Shown: positions 12,500 through 21,453 of the stretch, one piece after another | How positions within the stretch are numbered: the first letter of the stretch is position 1 | How the letters are laid out: each line of letters starts with the position of its first letter | Assembly: GCA_030248135.1 (NCBI GenBank) | Contig: JASANC010001587.1 | Location: forward strand, 1 to 64,000 | Direction of reading: 5' to 3' | Source: Theristus sp. LFF4_11 | Lineage: Eukaryota > Nematoda > Chromadorea > Monhysterida > Xyalidae | DNA length: 64,000 nt | Program-made: the position numbers and the translations under genes | The notes under the pieces: generated by a model | Databases searched by the model: none | What the model was told of the DNA's origin: nothing | What the model saw: only the letters and a program-made list of their open reading frames with translations

Positions 12500-14201
12500 T
12501 CATCGTACAATCTTAGTGCGTTTAAGATTCTTCATCATGTCAACCTCACGATTCACAAGCGCTAGTTTGTTCTCAATCTGCAAAAAGTGTTTTACTTCGT
12601 GGCCATCAGAAACGCTTTGGTTGAGAAATAAATTGTCGAATCTCTTAACAAAATTTTGATGCATTGCACCCAATTTTCATCAAAATCAATACAAAACAGA
12701 CACGAAAACAAACGAACGAGAAACAGACCACGACGTGCTGCATGCTGTACCTGTGCGAGTTTCGACGCGAGCGTGTCCAGCATTTGCGCGTCTGCGGTGC
12801 AGTGTGCCTGTTCAAGGCGATCTCTCAACTGCCGTGCCTTCTGCTGCAGCGAATCCATGTGATCACGCAGTGACTCATCGATTATGGACACATTCTGAAA
12901 TGAGGTTGACCAAATGAATAAAAATGTCGATTGTTTGTGCTGCCATCAGTTTTCGTTGCCAACGAATGCAGACGAGAGCTGGGGCGTGGAATGACCTCAT
13001 CGGTGATCATGCGGGTCTCTGTTACAAATTATAAAGCTCAACTCCAACCCAAAGCATACCCGTGCTTAGAGATGTAAGAATCAAAAAAAAATTTTTTTTT
13101 TAATTTTTAAAAAAAAAAAGTAAAAAAAATGAGCATTTTTTTTTATTTTTTTTATTAAAAATTTTTGAAATTTTTTCTTTAATGTGCCCTGAAAATGCCG
13201 TTTTTGGCATAATTTTTCGAAAGTTCAACAAAAATTTTCTTTGACTTCACCTTGTCACTTAGTCTTCAACGCTGCAGGTGGTATTCTGGATTGATTTATC
13301 GACTGTTTTCAGCCTTGGTGAGTGATGATCGACTCGCGCATAGAAGTACTTGAGCGTCGCAAAGGCTAGTTCAACAAATTCCGATGTCGCTAAGGTGAGA
13401 TAGAAGCAGAGAACTCACATTTACGCATCGTTTTTCAGGATCTCGAAAGGTGGAAATTGCACTGTCTGCCACTGCAAGCGTAACTTCGTTGGTTGCTCGT
13501 TGCTGTTTCGCCTCGTGTCGTCAGCGTGATCACACCGGTTTGTTGTGGAACTTGTTTCCATGTTATTTGAGGTGAATTGAGAGGCAAAACACGAGACGTG
13601 ATGTCGTCGGTGGGAAAATGGGGTCGCCGAAACCAAGTCTGAAATTTTCACCCTCCTCCCATATGAGTGGGGGTCATATGGTAAGTCGGTGGCTCCTCAG
13701 ATGGTGATATTCGGACTCCCTGAAAAATTCTGAACAACTTTCATTTTAAAAAAAAAAATTTAAAAAAAAATTTTTTTTTTAAAAGAAAAAAAATAGAAAA
13801 TTTTTTTTTTTCTTGACATCTCTACCCGTGCTACAATGCGAGCATGTGCGCGCATGATGCGGCTGCAGCAACGCGGTGCTGGTTGCCGCAAATCGATTCG
13901 CCATAATCATAACGCCATTGCGGCAGGCAGCCGCACCACGCTGCACCACAGCATCGCACGCGCAATGCCCATTGCCCCCCCCCAGCAAACAACAACCATT
14001 TGCGTACAGCATTGTGAATGCGTGCGTGGTGCGTGCGTTGCATGGCACGCATCAACTCTGCCGGCTGCAGCACACGCGCGTCCACGACCGTCTGCAAGTG
14101 CTCGTCCATGGCACGCACCAGCTGCTCGTTGAAGTAACGTCGTTGCTCAAACAATTCCTCTGCGCTCACGTCACCACTGCCCGTGGTGCTGTCGTTTACA
14201 T
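12500..14201 (-). CDS. Coiled-coil protein, 3' exons only (5' end not identified)
   Basis: Three minus-strand exons join in frame: 14201-14008, 12894-12751 and 12577-12500 (stop). They encode about 138 residues, rich in E/Q/R/K/L with heptad-like spacing: VSAEELFEQRRYFNEQLVRA, IIDESLRDHMDSLQQKARQL and LASKLAQ joined to IENKLALVNREVDMM, ending KRTKIVR. Boundaries are gt...ag (donors gtacgc and gtacag; acceptors tttcag, tttgcag). The first listed exon starts with two spare bases, so earlier exons exist, but I could not place them; a foldback element at 14444 follows. I do not recognise the family. The large intron 12895-14007 contains a complete hAT-type MITE with 8-bp target duplication. Confidence 0.55.
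13067..13824. mobile_element. hAT-type MITE, family A copy 1
   Basis: A 758-bp non-autonomous element with terminal inverted repeats TAGAGATGT...ACATCTCTA, flanked by a perfect 8-bp direct repeat CCCGTGCT (13059-13066 and 13825-13832). That is the hallmark duplication length of hAT transposons. The subtermini are long A/T runs. No transposase ORF. It sits in an intron of the minus-strand coiled-coil gene. A truncated second copy is at 25278-25722. Confidence 0.88.
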
Positions 14202-14443
14202 CTGCGAAGCAAGTGAAATCAGCTTTGATAAATGTGCCGATTACACTTTTTTCAGGATGTGAACAAAACGTTCTGCTGCATGTGGTAAAACGCTGTCAGT
14301 TCAGCAGTTCTGCCATGTCGCACTGACGAGCAAGGTGGTTGTTGTTCATCGCCAAACACGTGGGAAAAAAGTGACGTAATTTGGCCGATCGAGCGGTCTG
14401 GTACGAGCCAGGTGGCACCGCACCGCGGTATGCGTCTACCTGA

Positions 14444-14896
14444 GCCCGGTTTCATAAAAGTGAGGAGTGAGTAGTGAGGGGAAAATTGTTGAAAGTAGTT
14501 GAGTCGGGATTAATAAAAGTGAGGAGACTTTTTGCCTGTAAATCATGTCCGAATGCAAAAAAACCCAAAAATTATTGTTTTTTTTTCATTAAAACCGGCG
14601 ACAAAATAAAACCAAACCGCCAAAAAAACACGCTACTCAAGTTTTTACTCGTCTAAGTGGTTTTTATTTGACTTGTAAGATTTTGTGAGTAGTTTCGGGT
14701 TTGAGAATTCTTTTATAAAACCGAACACAAAATGAAGAGTAAATACACTTTTTAAATCAACCAATTTGAATGGTGGTAACCTAAAAAACCTGAACTCCTT
14801 GTTCCTCACTACTCATTCTTATGAAACCCGTTTTCTTTTGAGTAGAAAGCAAAAGTGAGTAAAACTCCTCAACAACCCACTTTTATAAAACTGGCC
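14444..14896. mobile_element. Foldback/MITE-like element
   Basis: A ~450-bp segment whose ends are inverted (left CCGGTTTCATAAAAGTG; right complement CCAGTTTTATAAAAGTG, two differences). A second, inner inverted pair is gtgaggagtgagtagtgagg near the left end against cctcactactcattcttatg near 14810. It carries no coding capacity; a clear target duplication is not visible. Confidence 0.6.
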
Positions 14897-15232
14897 ACTG
14901 GCGACACTGCAAACAGCGAACTTCTATGTGTGACGTATGTAATAGTATTACAACATCATGTGATGGAACTCGCAAAAAGGCCAGTCAGCACCAGCCTACA
15001 GCGTCGTGGCATGATTTGCTAAGTCGGAAAAAAGCTTTTGAACATAAAAACTTGCCAGCACTAAGTAATCAGCCAAAACAATGCAGCGATGACAAAAAAA
15101 CTTGCACCAACGCCAAGTGCCACTTACTTGTGTCCATTGCAAGTTTAGCGTCAGAGTTTTGCGTCATTGCAGATTCAGATCGTAATAGAAATAGAACGAT
15201 GTCACGCTTACGGCTTGCCACGGTTAGCAAAG

Positions 15233-15470
15233 GCACTCTGATTTCATTTTGTCTGAATCAGATCAGACTAAATCGCCATTTTGACGTCCAGAAAGATTTT
15301 TGGATCGTTTTGGAGATCGCATAGGGAGGACATAGGGTTCGAAAAACAAAGTAAAAATCCCAATTTTTTTATCAGCACTCTGATTTCATTTTGTCTGAAT
15401 CAGATCAGACTAAATCGCCATTTTGACGTCCAGAAAGATTTTTGGATCGTTTTGGAGATCGCATAGGGAG
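15233..15470. repeat. 96-bp direct repeat pair
   Basis: 15233-15328 and 15375-15470 are nearly identical copies, each reading cactctgatttcattttgtc onward to gcatagggag, separated by 46 bp. The second copy abuts the G-tract element at 15474. A 132-codon ORF spanning the region has no recognisable domain and was not called. Confidence 0.7.
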
Positions 15471-15473
15471 CAG

Positions 15474-15607
15474 CATAGTTGTTCCAGAGCCGAGGGGTTG
15501 GGGGGGGGCCGATATAGATAGCTGGAGCAAATTTTCTAGATAGATAGATAGCTGGAAAATTTTGGGGGGGGCCGCGGGGGGGGTAGGGTTAGGGGAAAAA
15601 AAAAATC
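15474..15607. mobile_element. G-tract (hAT-like) element, 5' fragment
   Basis: Begins with the family terminus CATAGTTGTTCCAGAGCC, then has GATA-rich repeats (gatagatagatagctgg) and long G runs. It is cut off where the Penelope-like element begins at 15608. The full-length relative with target duplication is at 26365-27297. Confidence 0.65.
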
Positions 15608-15779
15608 CGGGTTGAAACTCCACAAGACGACGACAATGACAGTTGTATCACCGATGAAGAACAGGTGTGTTGATCGGTAAATTGTTACTGTTTTTCTGTT
15701 TTGTTTTTTATTGTCTGTGCTTTGTTTAAACCAAGGACAACTTTATCCAGCTGTTGCATGGTTCCTTTCTTCAATTGGG
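15608..15779 (+). repeat. Left copy of Penelope-like element terminal direct repeat
   Basis: Near-identical to 20650-20822. It contains the end of ORF1 exon 1 (ETPQDDDNDSCITDEEQ), the donor CAGgtgtgt at 15663-15671 and the start of the ORF1 intron. The 5' UTR and ORF1 start codon are missing from this copy. Confidence 0.85.
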
Positions 15780-16001
15780 ATTACCACAGGTCTATGTGTG
15801 AGGCGTGGTGTCTCTGGCACCCGCTCCAGATAGAATTGTGGCTTTTCTTACTGTTTCCATTTTCTAGTTTTTGTTTTCGTTCTTTTCTACGTCTGCTTGC
15901 AGTTTGTTTCTCTTTGTTGCTCAATTTCAGTAACAGCATTTAGTTTTATTGTTGGCTCATCATCTTTTTAGCCCTTTCTGTCCTTTTTGCCCTTGTGGCA
16001 T

Positions 16002-16190
16002 GCATTACCGACGTTTGTCGGCCGCCCCTTCTTGGGGACTGCATTACCGACTTCGGTCGGACGCCCCTTTTGGGGACTGCATTATCGGCGTATGCCGACC
16101 GCCCCGACTCTGGTCGGGGACTGCATTAACGGCCTCTAAGGTCGTCCACCCTTCGGGGTACGCATTTTGGGCCTTCTGGCCCATTTCCAC
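16002..16190 (+). ncRNA. Tandem array of paired hairpins in the ORF1 intron
   Basis: Units start at 16002, 16041, 16079, 16123 and (partial) 16162, each opening with GCATT. Each full unit has two small hairpins. First stems: CGAC-gttt-GTCG, CGAC-ttcg-GTCG, CGGC-gtat-GCCG, CGGCC-tctaa-GGTCG, GGGCC-ttct-GGCCC. Second stems: CCCC-ttct-GGGG, CCCC-tttt-GGGG, CCCCGAC-tct-GGTCGGGG, CCACCC-tt-CGGGGT. Stem bases change on both sides together while loops drift freely, which is covariation supporting structured RNA. A short TGCC/GGCA hairpin precedes the array. It lies on the sense strand of the ORF1 intron (15669-16303). Function unknown. Confidence 0.6.
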
Positions 16191-16303
16191 TTCTCTTTTC
16201 TTCTTTTGGATATAGTTGATCATACAGATTTTTCGATTAATTTTTATATGCTGTTTTTAGTCATAGTCACTTCTTGTTTTGCTACGATCTATTTGTTATT
16301 TAG

Positions 16304-17008
16304 GAGGCTGATACTGGTAATCGTTCGCACTCTACCAGCTCTGCTAAGTCGAGTTCAGGCTCTAGTGTTGCTAAACAGGCTGAGTTGCGTAAGGCTATTC
16401 AGCGAATTGAGGCGCTTGAGCGAAATGGTGCGAGTGCACGCAAGCAAATTGGTGCGGTTTCTAAACGACTTGACCACGTCGAACGCGCTACAAAGGCCAA
16501 CGGCATTCGCATCTATTGGATGGATCGCGAAACCGGTGGTCCGAATCTGGAGCAACAAGTTCGGCAATTTTTTGTCAAGTCGCTAGAGATGCCCGCCGAA
16601 GAAGAAGCTGGTCTGCGTATTGCCAACGTCCACACCGAAGAGCAAGGCAAGTGCGTCGTCGTCAACTTCTGCGAATCGCGCCACTTCTATCGTGTCCTAG
16701 AACTAAAGAAGAACCTCAAGAAGCACCCAAATGCGCAGAACAAGCCGGTGTCGATTGTCAAAGATCTGAGTGAAGTCGACCGTTTCGAGCAGCGCAAAGC
16801 CGCGCTTGTGCGCAAACGTCTGGAAGAGAAAGAAAAGAAAGTCGTGAACAAAACGCACGTTTTTCTGGTCGTTGATTCGGTTGAAGGTCACTATTCGAAG
16901 TTTCTTGCGATGGCCGACATCTCAAAAGCACGGCTTGAAAAAGAAGTGATCGATCAAATGAATAAGAAACGTGCTGAAGCCATGAAGAATAAGACGGCGG
17001 CAAATTGA
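16304..17008 (+). CDS. Penelope-like element ORF1, exon 2 (coiled-coil, L1-ORF1p-like)
   Basis: The frame opens right after an acceptor ttgttatttag (ends 16303) and runs to TGA at 17006 (234 codons). It joins in phase 0 to exon 1 ending ...ITDEEQ/gtgtgt, seen fully at 20584-20706 and partly at 15608-15668. N-terminal Ser-rich linker, then a coiled coil (LRKAIQRIEALERNGAS), then a globular part (IRIYWMDRETGGPNLEQQVR, KCVVVNFCESRHFYRVLEL, VSIVKDLSEVDRFEQRKAAL). The order of coiled coil, RRM-like and basic C-terminal domain recalls LINE-1 ORF1p/Transposase_22 RNA-binding proteins. This is a recognition by pattern, not an alignment. No in-frame ATG exists in exon 2 before the coiled coil, which supports splicing from exon 1. 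This copy lacks the start. Confidence 0.65.
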   Translation, partial: EADTGNRSHSTSSAKSSSGSSVAKQAELRKAIQRIEALERNGASARKQIGAVSKRLDHVERATKANGIRIYWMDRETGGPNLEQQVRQFFVKSLEMPAEEEAGLRIANVHTEEQGKCVVVNFCESRHFYRVLELKKNLKKHPNAQNKPVSIVKDLSEVDRFEQRKAALVRKRLEEKEKKVVNKTHVFLVVDSVEGHYSKFLAMADISKARLEKEVIDQMNKKRAEAMKNKTAAN

Positions 17009-17315
17009 CTGTTTTAGGCAAATTGTGTGCTTTGGTTTTTAGCCTTTGAGCGTTCTGTCACTGGTATTAGTTCCATTGGTTCGTGATTTTGTTTTTCTTA
17101 TTTTTGTCTCATTTATTCCCTTGGGTTATTTGACAGTACGTCCTTTTTGTTGCTGCTTTGTGTTTTTCGCGGTTTTTAGTTTTCGACCTTTAGTTTGCTA
17201 ACTATTTTAGTTGCATAAAAGTCTGTTTAGTGCTTTGGTTTCTGCTTCTTTCTTTTTGCATTAATGGGGGGAGCTGTACCTCCTGCGAAGAGCAAAACAA
17301 CCAGCGGGACCGGGT

Positions 17316-20300
17316 ATGGATCTGGTTAAAAGTCACGGTGTATGCCGGCACATGTGGCGCCTAGCCTCCGGTCTGACGGTGGTCGTACCTGGGAAACCGG
17401 GGAGGGACTTCCTTAACCGCGGCAGCCCCGCGGATCCCTCCGGCATCTTCTATCTCATAGGAGGAGTCGCCTATGAGAACGGAAGTAAAACCCATCGGCC
17501 CACGAACCAAAACAATACTTATACCAAAAAAGTTGCATGCATTAAGCTTAACCTCAATGATGACACTTCGCCAGCTGTAAGTTGGTGGTCTAAAAAGCTG
17601 ATTGGAACCAATGCAACCAAAGCCTGTGGAGAACGCTTTTGTAAAGTTTGTGTCAGTGTTGATCAGGATAAACTAGTTACTGCTCACGCAACAAATATCC
17701 AATATCAAATGATTTCTTACTCTCAATCTTCGTGCAAATCCAAAAATGTTGTTTACCTCATCTCCTGTCGTAAATGTGGTTTTCAGTATGTCGGGCAGAC
17801 AGCCCGAATGCTGAAACAACGAATTATGGAGCATCAACGCAGTATTCGTAACAAAGATAAACAGACGTTGCTGGTGCGTCACTTTACGCAAAATGGACAT
17901 TGTGTTGACGATCTCAAGGTGAGGGTGTTGTTCTGTCTGGAGAACGAAAATGTTGATAGTTCAAAAATGAGGTCTCAATTACTTATTGTTGAGAATTTCT
18001 TGATTCGGCTACTTTGCACTGCTTTTCCTTTTGGTCTGAATGACAAGATTGACAACTACGGCAAAATTACAGAAGATCTTTCTTGTTTCAAACAAAAAGG
18101 TTCACCTTTTTTCACTCAGTCAATCCGCCGTAGAAGAAGGAATCACGGTCAGAAGAAACACAGAACCAAAAGGAAATGTGCAACAAACACTGCTAATAGG
18201 TTAGCAACGTTATATCAGGAAAATCCTTCCGATAGAAAAGGCATGTTTCACACTCTGAACTCTGCACGTAGATGTGAATTGATCCAGACCGAAAGGACAG
18301 TTCTTAAAGAAAACTGTACTGGACAAAGTGCAACCGTAAGACGTATTGTTCAAGCTTTTCTTTCAGGCAAGTTTCACAACAGACTAGATGAAAGGGCTCG
18401 TAAAGAGCCCTCGACTTTTTGCAATATTCCGTTTGTTGATAAGAAGCTTGAATTCCTGAAGTTGGAAACTTTGTTTAAAGATCATCGCATTTTGTCTCTT
18501 GCACCTACACGCACTATCCAGAAGTTGAAAAATGTAAGAGTTGTGTATTCTTATGATAAACCTATCAGTGGACTGCTCTGTAACCACAGTAAACTGCTCA
18601 AATCCCTTACGCCCCCTCTTCTCTCTTCAATTATTCACGGCGTTTGCGAGTGTGAACAAAGTGAATTCAAGCATCCTGTTTTCAATCATGTTATCACTGG
18701 GGACCTTAATATTATTCAAGATGACAAGCTACGTGAACTGTTTAGCAAAGGTTCAAAATTCAGACTGTCTAATAAAAGTAAGTCGTGGACCGAAATTCAT
18801 GATATTTTGATTGAAGCTGTACATGATTTTTTGTGTAAAATCGCTAAATTATGTCATGTTAATGTTCATGAGCTTATTCGTGTTCGTATTCTTTTGGAAA
18901 AATTGATTTGCAATAGAATCAGTTTTTTCAATACAGTTCATCGCAATTCTAGTGCTTACTCTGTCAAATTTCCTCATTTCGAACTCAAAAATCTTCATGC
19001 TCGATATGTCATTGCCCAAGCCGATAAAGCGAGTAACAATTTTGTTGTTATCTGTAAAAAGTTTTATCTCCAAGTTATGTGCACTGAAATGGGAGTCCAA
19101 TTTGATGGAGAAGGGAATATGAGGAATGGTGGCAATAATGTTTATCATCCTGTTGCTAAAAATGAGTTTGACATTGTTGATTTTCATTCTAAAGTTAGCT
19201 CAACCTTTGGTGTTGTTTGTCAAAGCTCTGATCTTGTTCTCCCTACCATCTTCACTATTCCAAAGCTGCATAAAGATCCGTACTCATTCAGATTTATTGC
19301 TGGTGCCAGGCAATCCAGTTGCAAAGCAATCAATACCTTGCTTCACAAGATTCTGTGTGCCCTTCAAACGCATTTCAGGCATTACTGCAGGCAGGTTTTA
19401 TCAAACAACGGCATACATTGTTTTTGGGCCGTCAAGAACAACCTGGACGTGTTGGGTATGTTACAAAGTCTTGATAAAATTGACAGCATTGTTTCGGCTG
19501 ATTTTAGCACGCTATATACTGCCTTACCTCATCAAGTTATTTATGACAGCCTTGACAATATTGTCAATATTTGTTTCAAAAACTCCAGAAAGAGATTTCT
19601 ATGTCTGTCAAAACATTCTGACTACTACCAATATTGTGATAGCAAACTGCCTGGTTTGCTGTCCTTCGACAGCACTGAGATCAAAGACATGATTAGATTC
19701 GTAGTTGGAGAAACTTATGTTAAATTTGCAGGGGGTATTTACCGCCAAGTTCTAGGCATCCCAATGGGTTCAGTTAGTGCTCCTAAACTTGCTTGTTTAA
19801 CCTTAACAGGACTTGAATACAAATATCTTACTGATCGCAGGAATAAAGAAAATATTGCGAAACTTGGCTATGCATGTCGTTATATTGATGATTTACTTGT
19901 TTTGAATTGTGAGAATTTTATGGATATCGCTAAAGATATTTATCCCCCTACCATTCCGCTTAATAAGTCTAACGATGTTAAAACGGAGGCCAACTTTTTG
20001 GACCTTAAAATCAACGTTGATAGGGGGTTGAAGGTTGACATTTACGATAAAACTCGAGATTTTCACTTTAAAGTGCTCAAGTATGTTCATGCAGATAGCC
20101 TGACTCATTCCTCTGTTGGCTATAACATTTTTTCTGCCCAGTCCATGCGCTTTGCTCGCGTTTGTTCCGACAAAAAAGACTTTGCTCACAACGTCAAACT
20201 TCTTTGTTCCACTCTCATTGATCAAGGGTTTACAAGAGAAAAGATTCTTTGCCGTCTTTTCCGTTTTGGTGCTTCAAATACTAATGCTCTTCTCAAATTC

Positions 20301-20351
20301 GGACTTGACCAACCAACTAAAATGGTTGCCTTTGCTCTGTCTGTTGTTTGA
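17316..20351 (+). CDS. Penelope-like element ORF2: N-terminal GIY-YIG endonuclease plus reverse transcriptase
   Basis: 1011 codons with no frameshift or stop. Residues ~108-120: cysteine cluster CGERFCKVC. Residues ~144-180: GIY-YIG nuclease core (VVYLISC ... YVGQTARMLKQRIMEHQ). A basic linker (RRRRRNHGQKKHRTKRK) lies near residue 275. The RT occupies ~580-940: upstream block ADKASNNFVVICKK, IPKLHKDP...RFIAGARQSS, motif A DFSTLYTALPH (~729), motif B VLGIPMGSVSAPK (~814), motif C YIDDLL (~856), and NFLDLKI. The C-terminus has no second nuclease. Penelope-like enzymes copy their RNA by target-primed synthesis; GIY-YIG supplies the nick. ATG at 17316 is the first in frame but lies in a GC-rich hairpin-dense stretch, so true initiation could be further in. 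Confidence 0.93.
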   Translation: MDLVKSHGVCRHMWRLASGLTVVVPGKPGRDFLNRGSPADPSGIFYLIGGVAYENGSKTHRPTNQNNTYTKKVACIKLNLNDDTSPAVSWWSKKLIGTNATKACGERFCKVCVSVDQDKLVTAHATNIQYQMISYSQSSCKSKNVVYLISCRKCGFQYVGQTARMLKQRIMEHQRSIRNKDKQTLLVRHFTQNGHCVDDLKVRVLFCLENENVDSSKMRSQLLIVENFLIRLLCTAFPFGLNDKIDNYGKITEDLSCFKQKGSPFFTQSIRRRRRNHGQKKHRTKRKCATNTANRLATLYQENPSDRKGMFHTLNSARRCELIQTERTVLKENCTGQSATVRRIVQAFLSGKFHNRLDERARKEPSTFCNIPFVDKKLEFLKLETLFKDHRILSLAPTRTIQKLKNVRVVYSYDKPISGLLCNHSKLLKSLTPPLLSSIIHGVCECEQSEFKHPVFNHVITGDLNIIQDDKLRELFSKGSKFRLSNKSKSWTEIHDILIEAVHDFLCKIAKLCHVNVHELIRVRILLEKLICNRISFFNTVHRNSSAYSVKFPHFELKNLHARYVIAQADKASNNFVVICKKFYLQVMCTEMGVQFDGEGNMRNGGNNVYHPVAKNEFDIVDFHSKVSSTFGVVCQSSDLVLPTIFTIPKLHKDPYSFRFIAGARQSSCKAINTLLHKILCALQTHFRHYCRQVLSNNGIHCFWAVKNNLDVLGMLQSLDKIDSIVSADFSTLYTALPHQVIYDSLDNIVNICFKNSRKRFLCLSKHSDYYQYCDSKLPGLLSFDSTEIKDMIRFVVGETYVKFAGGIYRQVLGIPMGSVSAPKLACLTLTGLEYKYLTDRRNKENIAKLGYACRYIDDLLVLNCENFMDIAKDIYPPTIPLNKSNDVKTEANFLDLKINVDRGLKVDIYDKTRDFHFKVLKYVHADSLTHSSVGYNIFSAQSMRFARVCSDKKDFAHNVKLLCSTLIDQGFTREKILCRLFRFGASNTNALLKFGLDQPTKMVAFALSVV

Positions 20352-20381
20352 TTTTTGCCTTTTGTATTTCAGCTCCTTGTT

Positions 20382-20463
20382 GTTCGACTAGCATCACACT
20401 GATGATGGGCCACTAGTCGAACGAGTCGAACACGTCTGTGATTCGGGCCCGAAACGTGTTCGA
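20382..20463 (+). ncRNA. Candidate split hammerhead ribozyme of the Penelope-like element
   Basis: Two adjacent hairpins. Hairpin 1: GTTCGACTAG (20382-20391) with CTAGTCGAAC (20413-20422), loop 21 nt containing ATCACA-CTGATGA-t-GGGCC. Hairpin 2: TCGAACACG (20426-20434) with CGTGTTCGA (20455-20463), loop containing TC-TGTGAT-tcg-GGCCC-GAAA. The loops complement each other: ATCACA with TGTGAT (6 pairs, stem I) and GGGCC with GGCCC (5 pairs, stem II); hairpin 2 is stem III. All conserved hammerhead residues are placed correctly: CUGAUGA, GAAA, and a GUC cleavage site (after 20436). One extra U follows CUGAUGA. Hammerheads are established in Penelope-like elements, but here strand order is not a cyclic permutation of the known types. 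Cleavage is inferred, not shown. Confidence 0.6.
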
Positions 20464-20583
20464 TTCCATAATTTTCTCTCGCTGATCTACATGCTATTTT
20501 GTGCTGTTCCAGGTTCACCGTCTGTAGAATTTCGACAAAGGACTGTTGCTGGCTTCAATTTCGATCATTTTCACAACGACATA

Positions 20584-20706
20584 ATGGGACGTTCGCACAA
20601 ACACGCTGGCTCGAATGATAAACGACGTTTTGCAACCGCTAAGCGACAACGGGTTGAAACTCCACAAGACGACGACAATGACAGTTGTATCACCGATGAA
20701 GAACAG
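20584..20706 (+). CDS. ORF1 exon 1 of the downstream partial Penelope-like copy
   Basis: Starts at ATG 20584 and ends at CAG before the donor gtgtgttg (20707). It encodes 41 residues: a basic, nuclear-localisation-like N-terminus (MGRSHKHAGSNDKRRF, AKRQR) and an acidic tail (DDDNDSCITDEEQ). Splicing would be in phase 0 to an exon equivalent to 16304-17008, but that exon is absent downstream because this copy stops at 20822. Confidence 0.6.
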
Positions 20707-20822
20707 GTGTGTTGATCGGTAAATTGTTACTGTTTTTCTGTTTTGTTTTTTATTGTCTGTGCTTTGTTTAAACCAAGGACAACTTTATCCAGCTGTTGCA
20801 TGGTTCCTTTCTTCAATTGGGG
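20650..20822 (+). repeat. Right copy of Penelope-like element terminal direct repeat
   Basis: Matches 15608-15779 almost perfectly and then stops abruptly at the junction with the long foldback element (cttcaattgggg / attggcgagagc). Confidence 0.85.
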
Positions 20823-21390
20823 ATTGGCGAGAGCCCACTCTTCAAATCATCGTATCGAAAACACGTACCATGATTTCGCGATCACGTTGCGGGCAACTGA
20901 CAGACGCAAGTTTAACACGTTAGTTTAGCTCAGCACGCAAGTTTTAACATGTGGCCATGTTATCGGGTATCTGAAAAACGGTCGTGTGATGTGGTATTAA
21001 CCAACATCTCCGCTCAAATTGTTTAACAATATATCGCACAACTCCATTGTAGACCTATAACATACGCCAATCAACAAGATATCATGTTCATCTCATGGCC
21101 TACCGACTGAAAAACATGTTCTAAGTTGCAAGAAAACGATTTCTGAAACGATATTTCAATTCAGTTAAGTCATTTCAACGCTAAAAATTGACTCTAGAAG
21201 TCATCCAAATCGAAAAACATGGAGTACGTCGGTCAAAATGACCAAATAATGACATTTACCTAAGCACACAAAGAAGTTGGGAAGAAAATTTGGTTTGAAC
21301 TTTCAAAAAATTATGCCATAAATCGAATTTTCAGAGCAAAGTAGAAGAAAAAATTTTCAAATTTTTTTTTTAAGTTTGAAAAAAAAATCC

Positions 21391-21430
<40 letters not shown>

Positions 21431-21453
21431 TTTTTCAAAGCCCCTAACCCTAG

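Larger units (their letters stand above)
15608..20822 (+). mobile_element. Penelope-like retroelement, N-terminal GIY-YIG (Naiad-like) type, with terminal direct repeats
   Basis: The 172-bp segment at 15608-15779 recurs at 20650-20822, giving a unit of ~5042 bp. The structure is a 5'-truncated copy followed head-to-tail by the start of another copy, as is usual for Penelope-like elements (pseudo-LTRs). Order within the unit: end of ORF1 exon 1, an intron with an array of hairpins, ORF1 exon 2 (16304-17008), ORF2 reverse transcriptase (17316-20351), a hammerhead-like motif (20382-20463), then the next copy's 5' region and ORF1 exon 1 start (20584). GIY-YIG located N-terminal to the RT is the defining permutation of the Naiad/Chlamys clade, whereas canonical Penelope elements have it at the C-terminus. 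ORF2 is intact, suggesting recent activity. Confidence 0.88.

Noticed and set aside
13831..14169. 112-codon minus ORF taken as a whole
   Set aside because: Only its first 54 codons are exon; after the donor at 14008 it reads intron sequence.
14926..15466. ORFs MCDVCNS... and the ...FWIVLEIA repeats
   Set aside because: Shared ending arises from the 96-bp direct repeat; no domain.
16002..16190. CRISPR-like array
   Set aside because: Direct repeats are immediately adjacent with no unique spacers, in a eukaryotic retroelement; the pattern is hairpin covariation.
18384..20391. Additional ORFs overlapping the RT gene
   Set aside because: Shadow frames of the 1011-codon ORF2.
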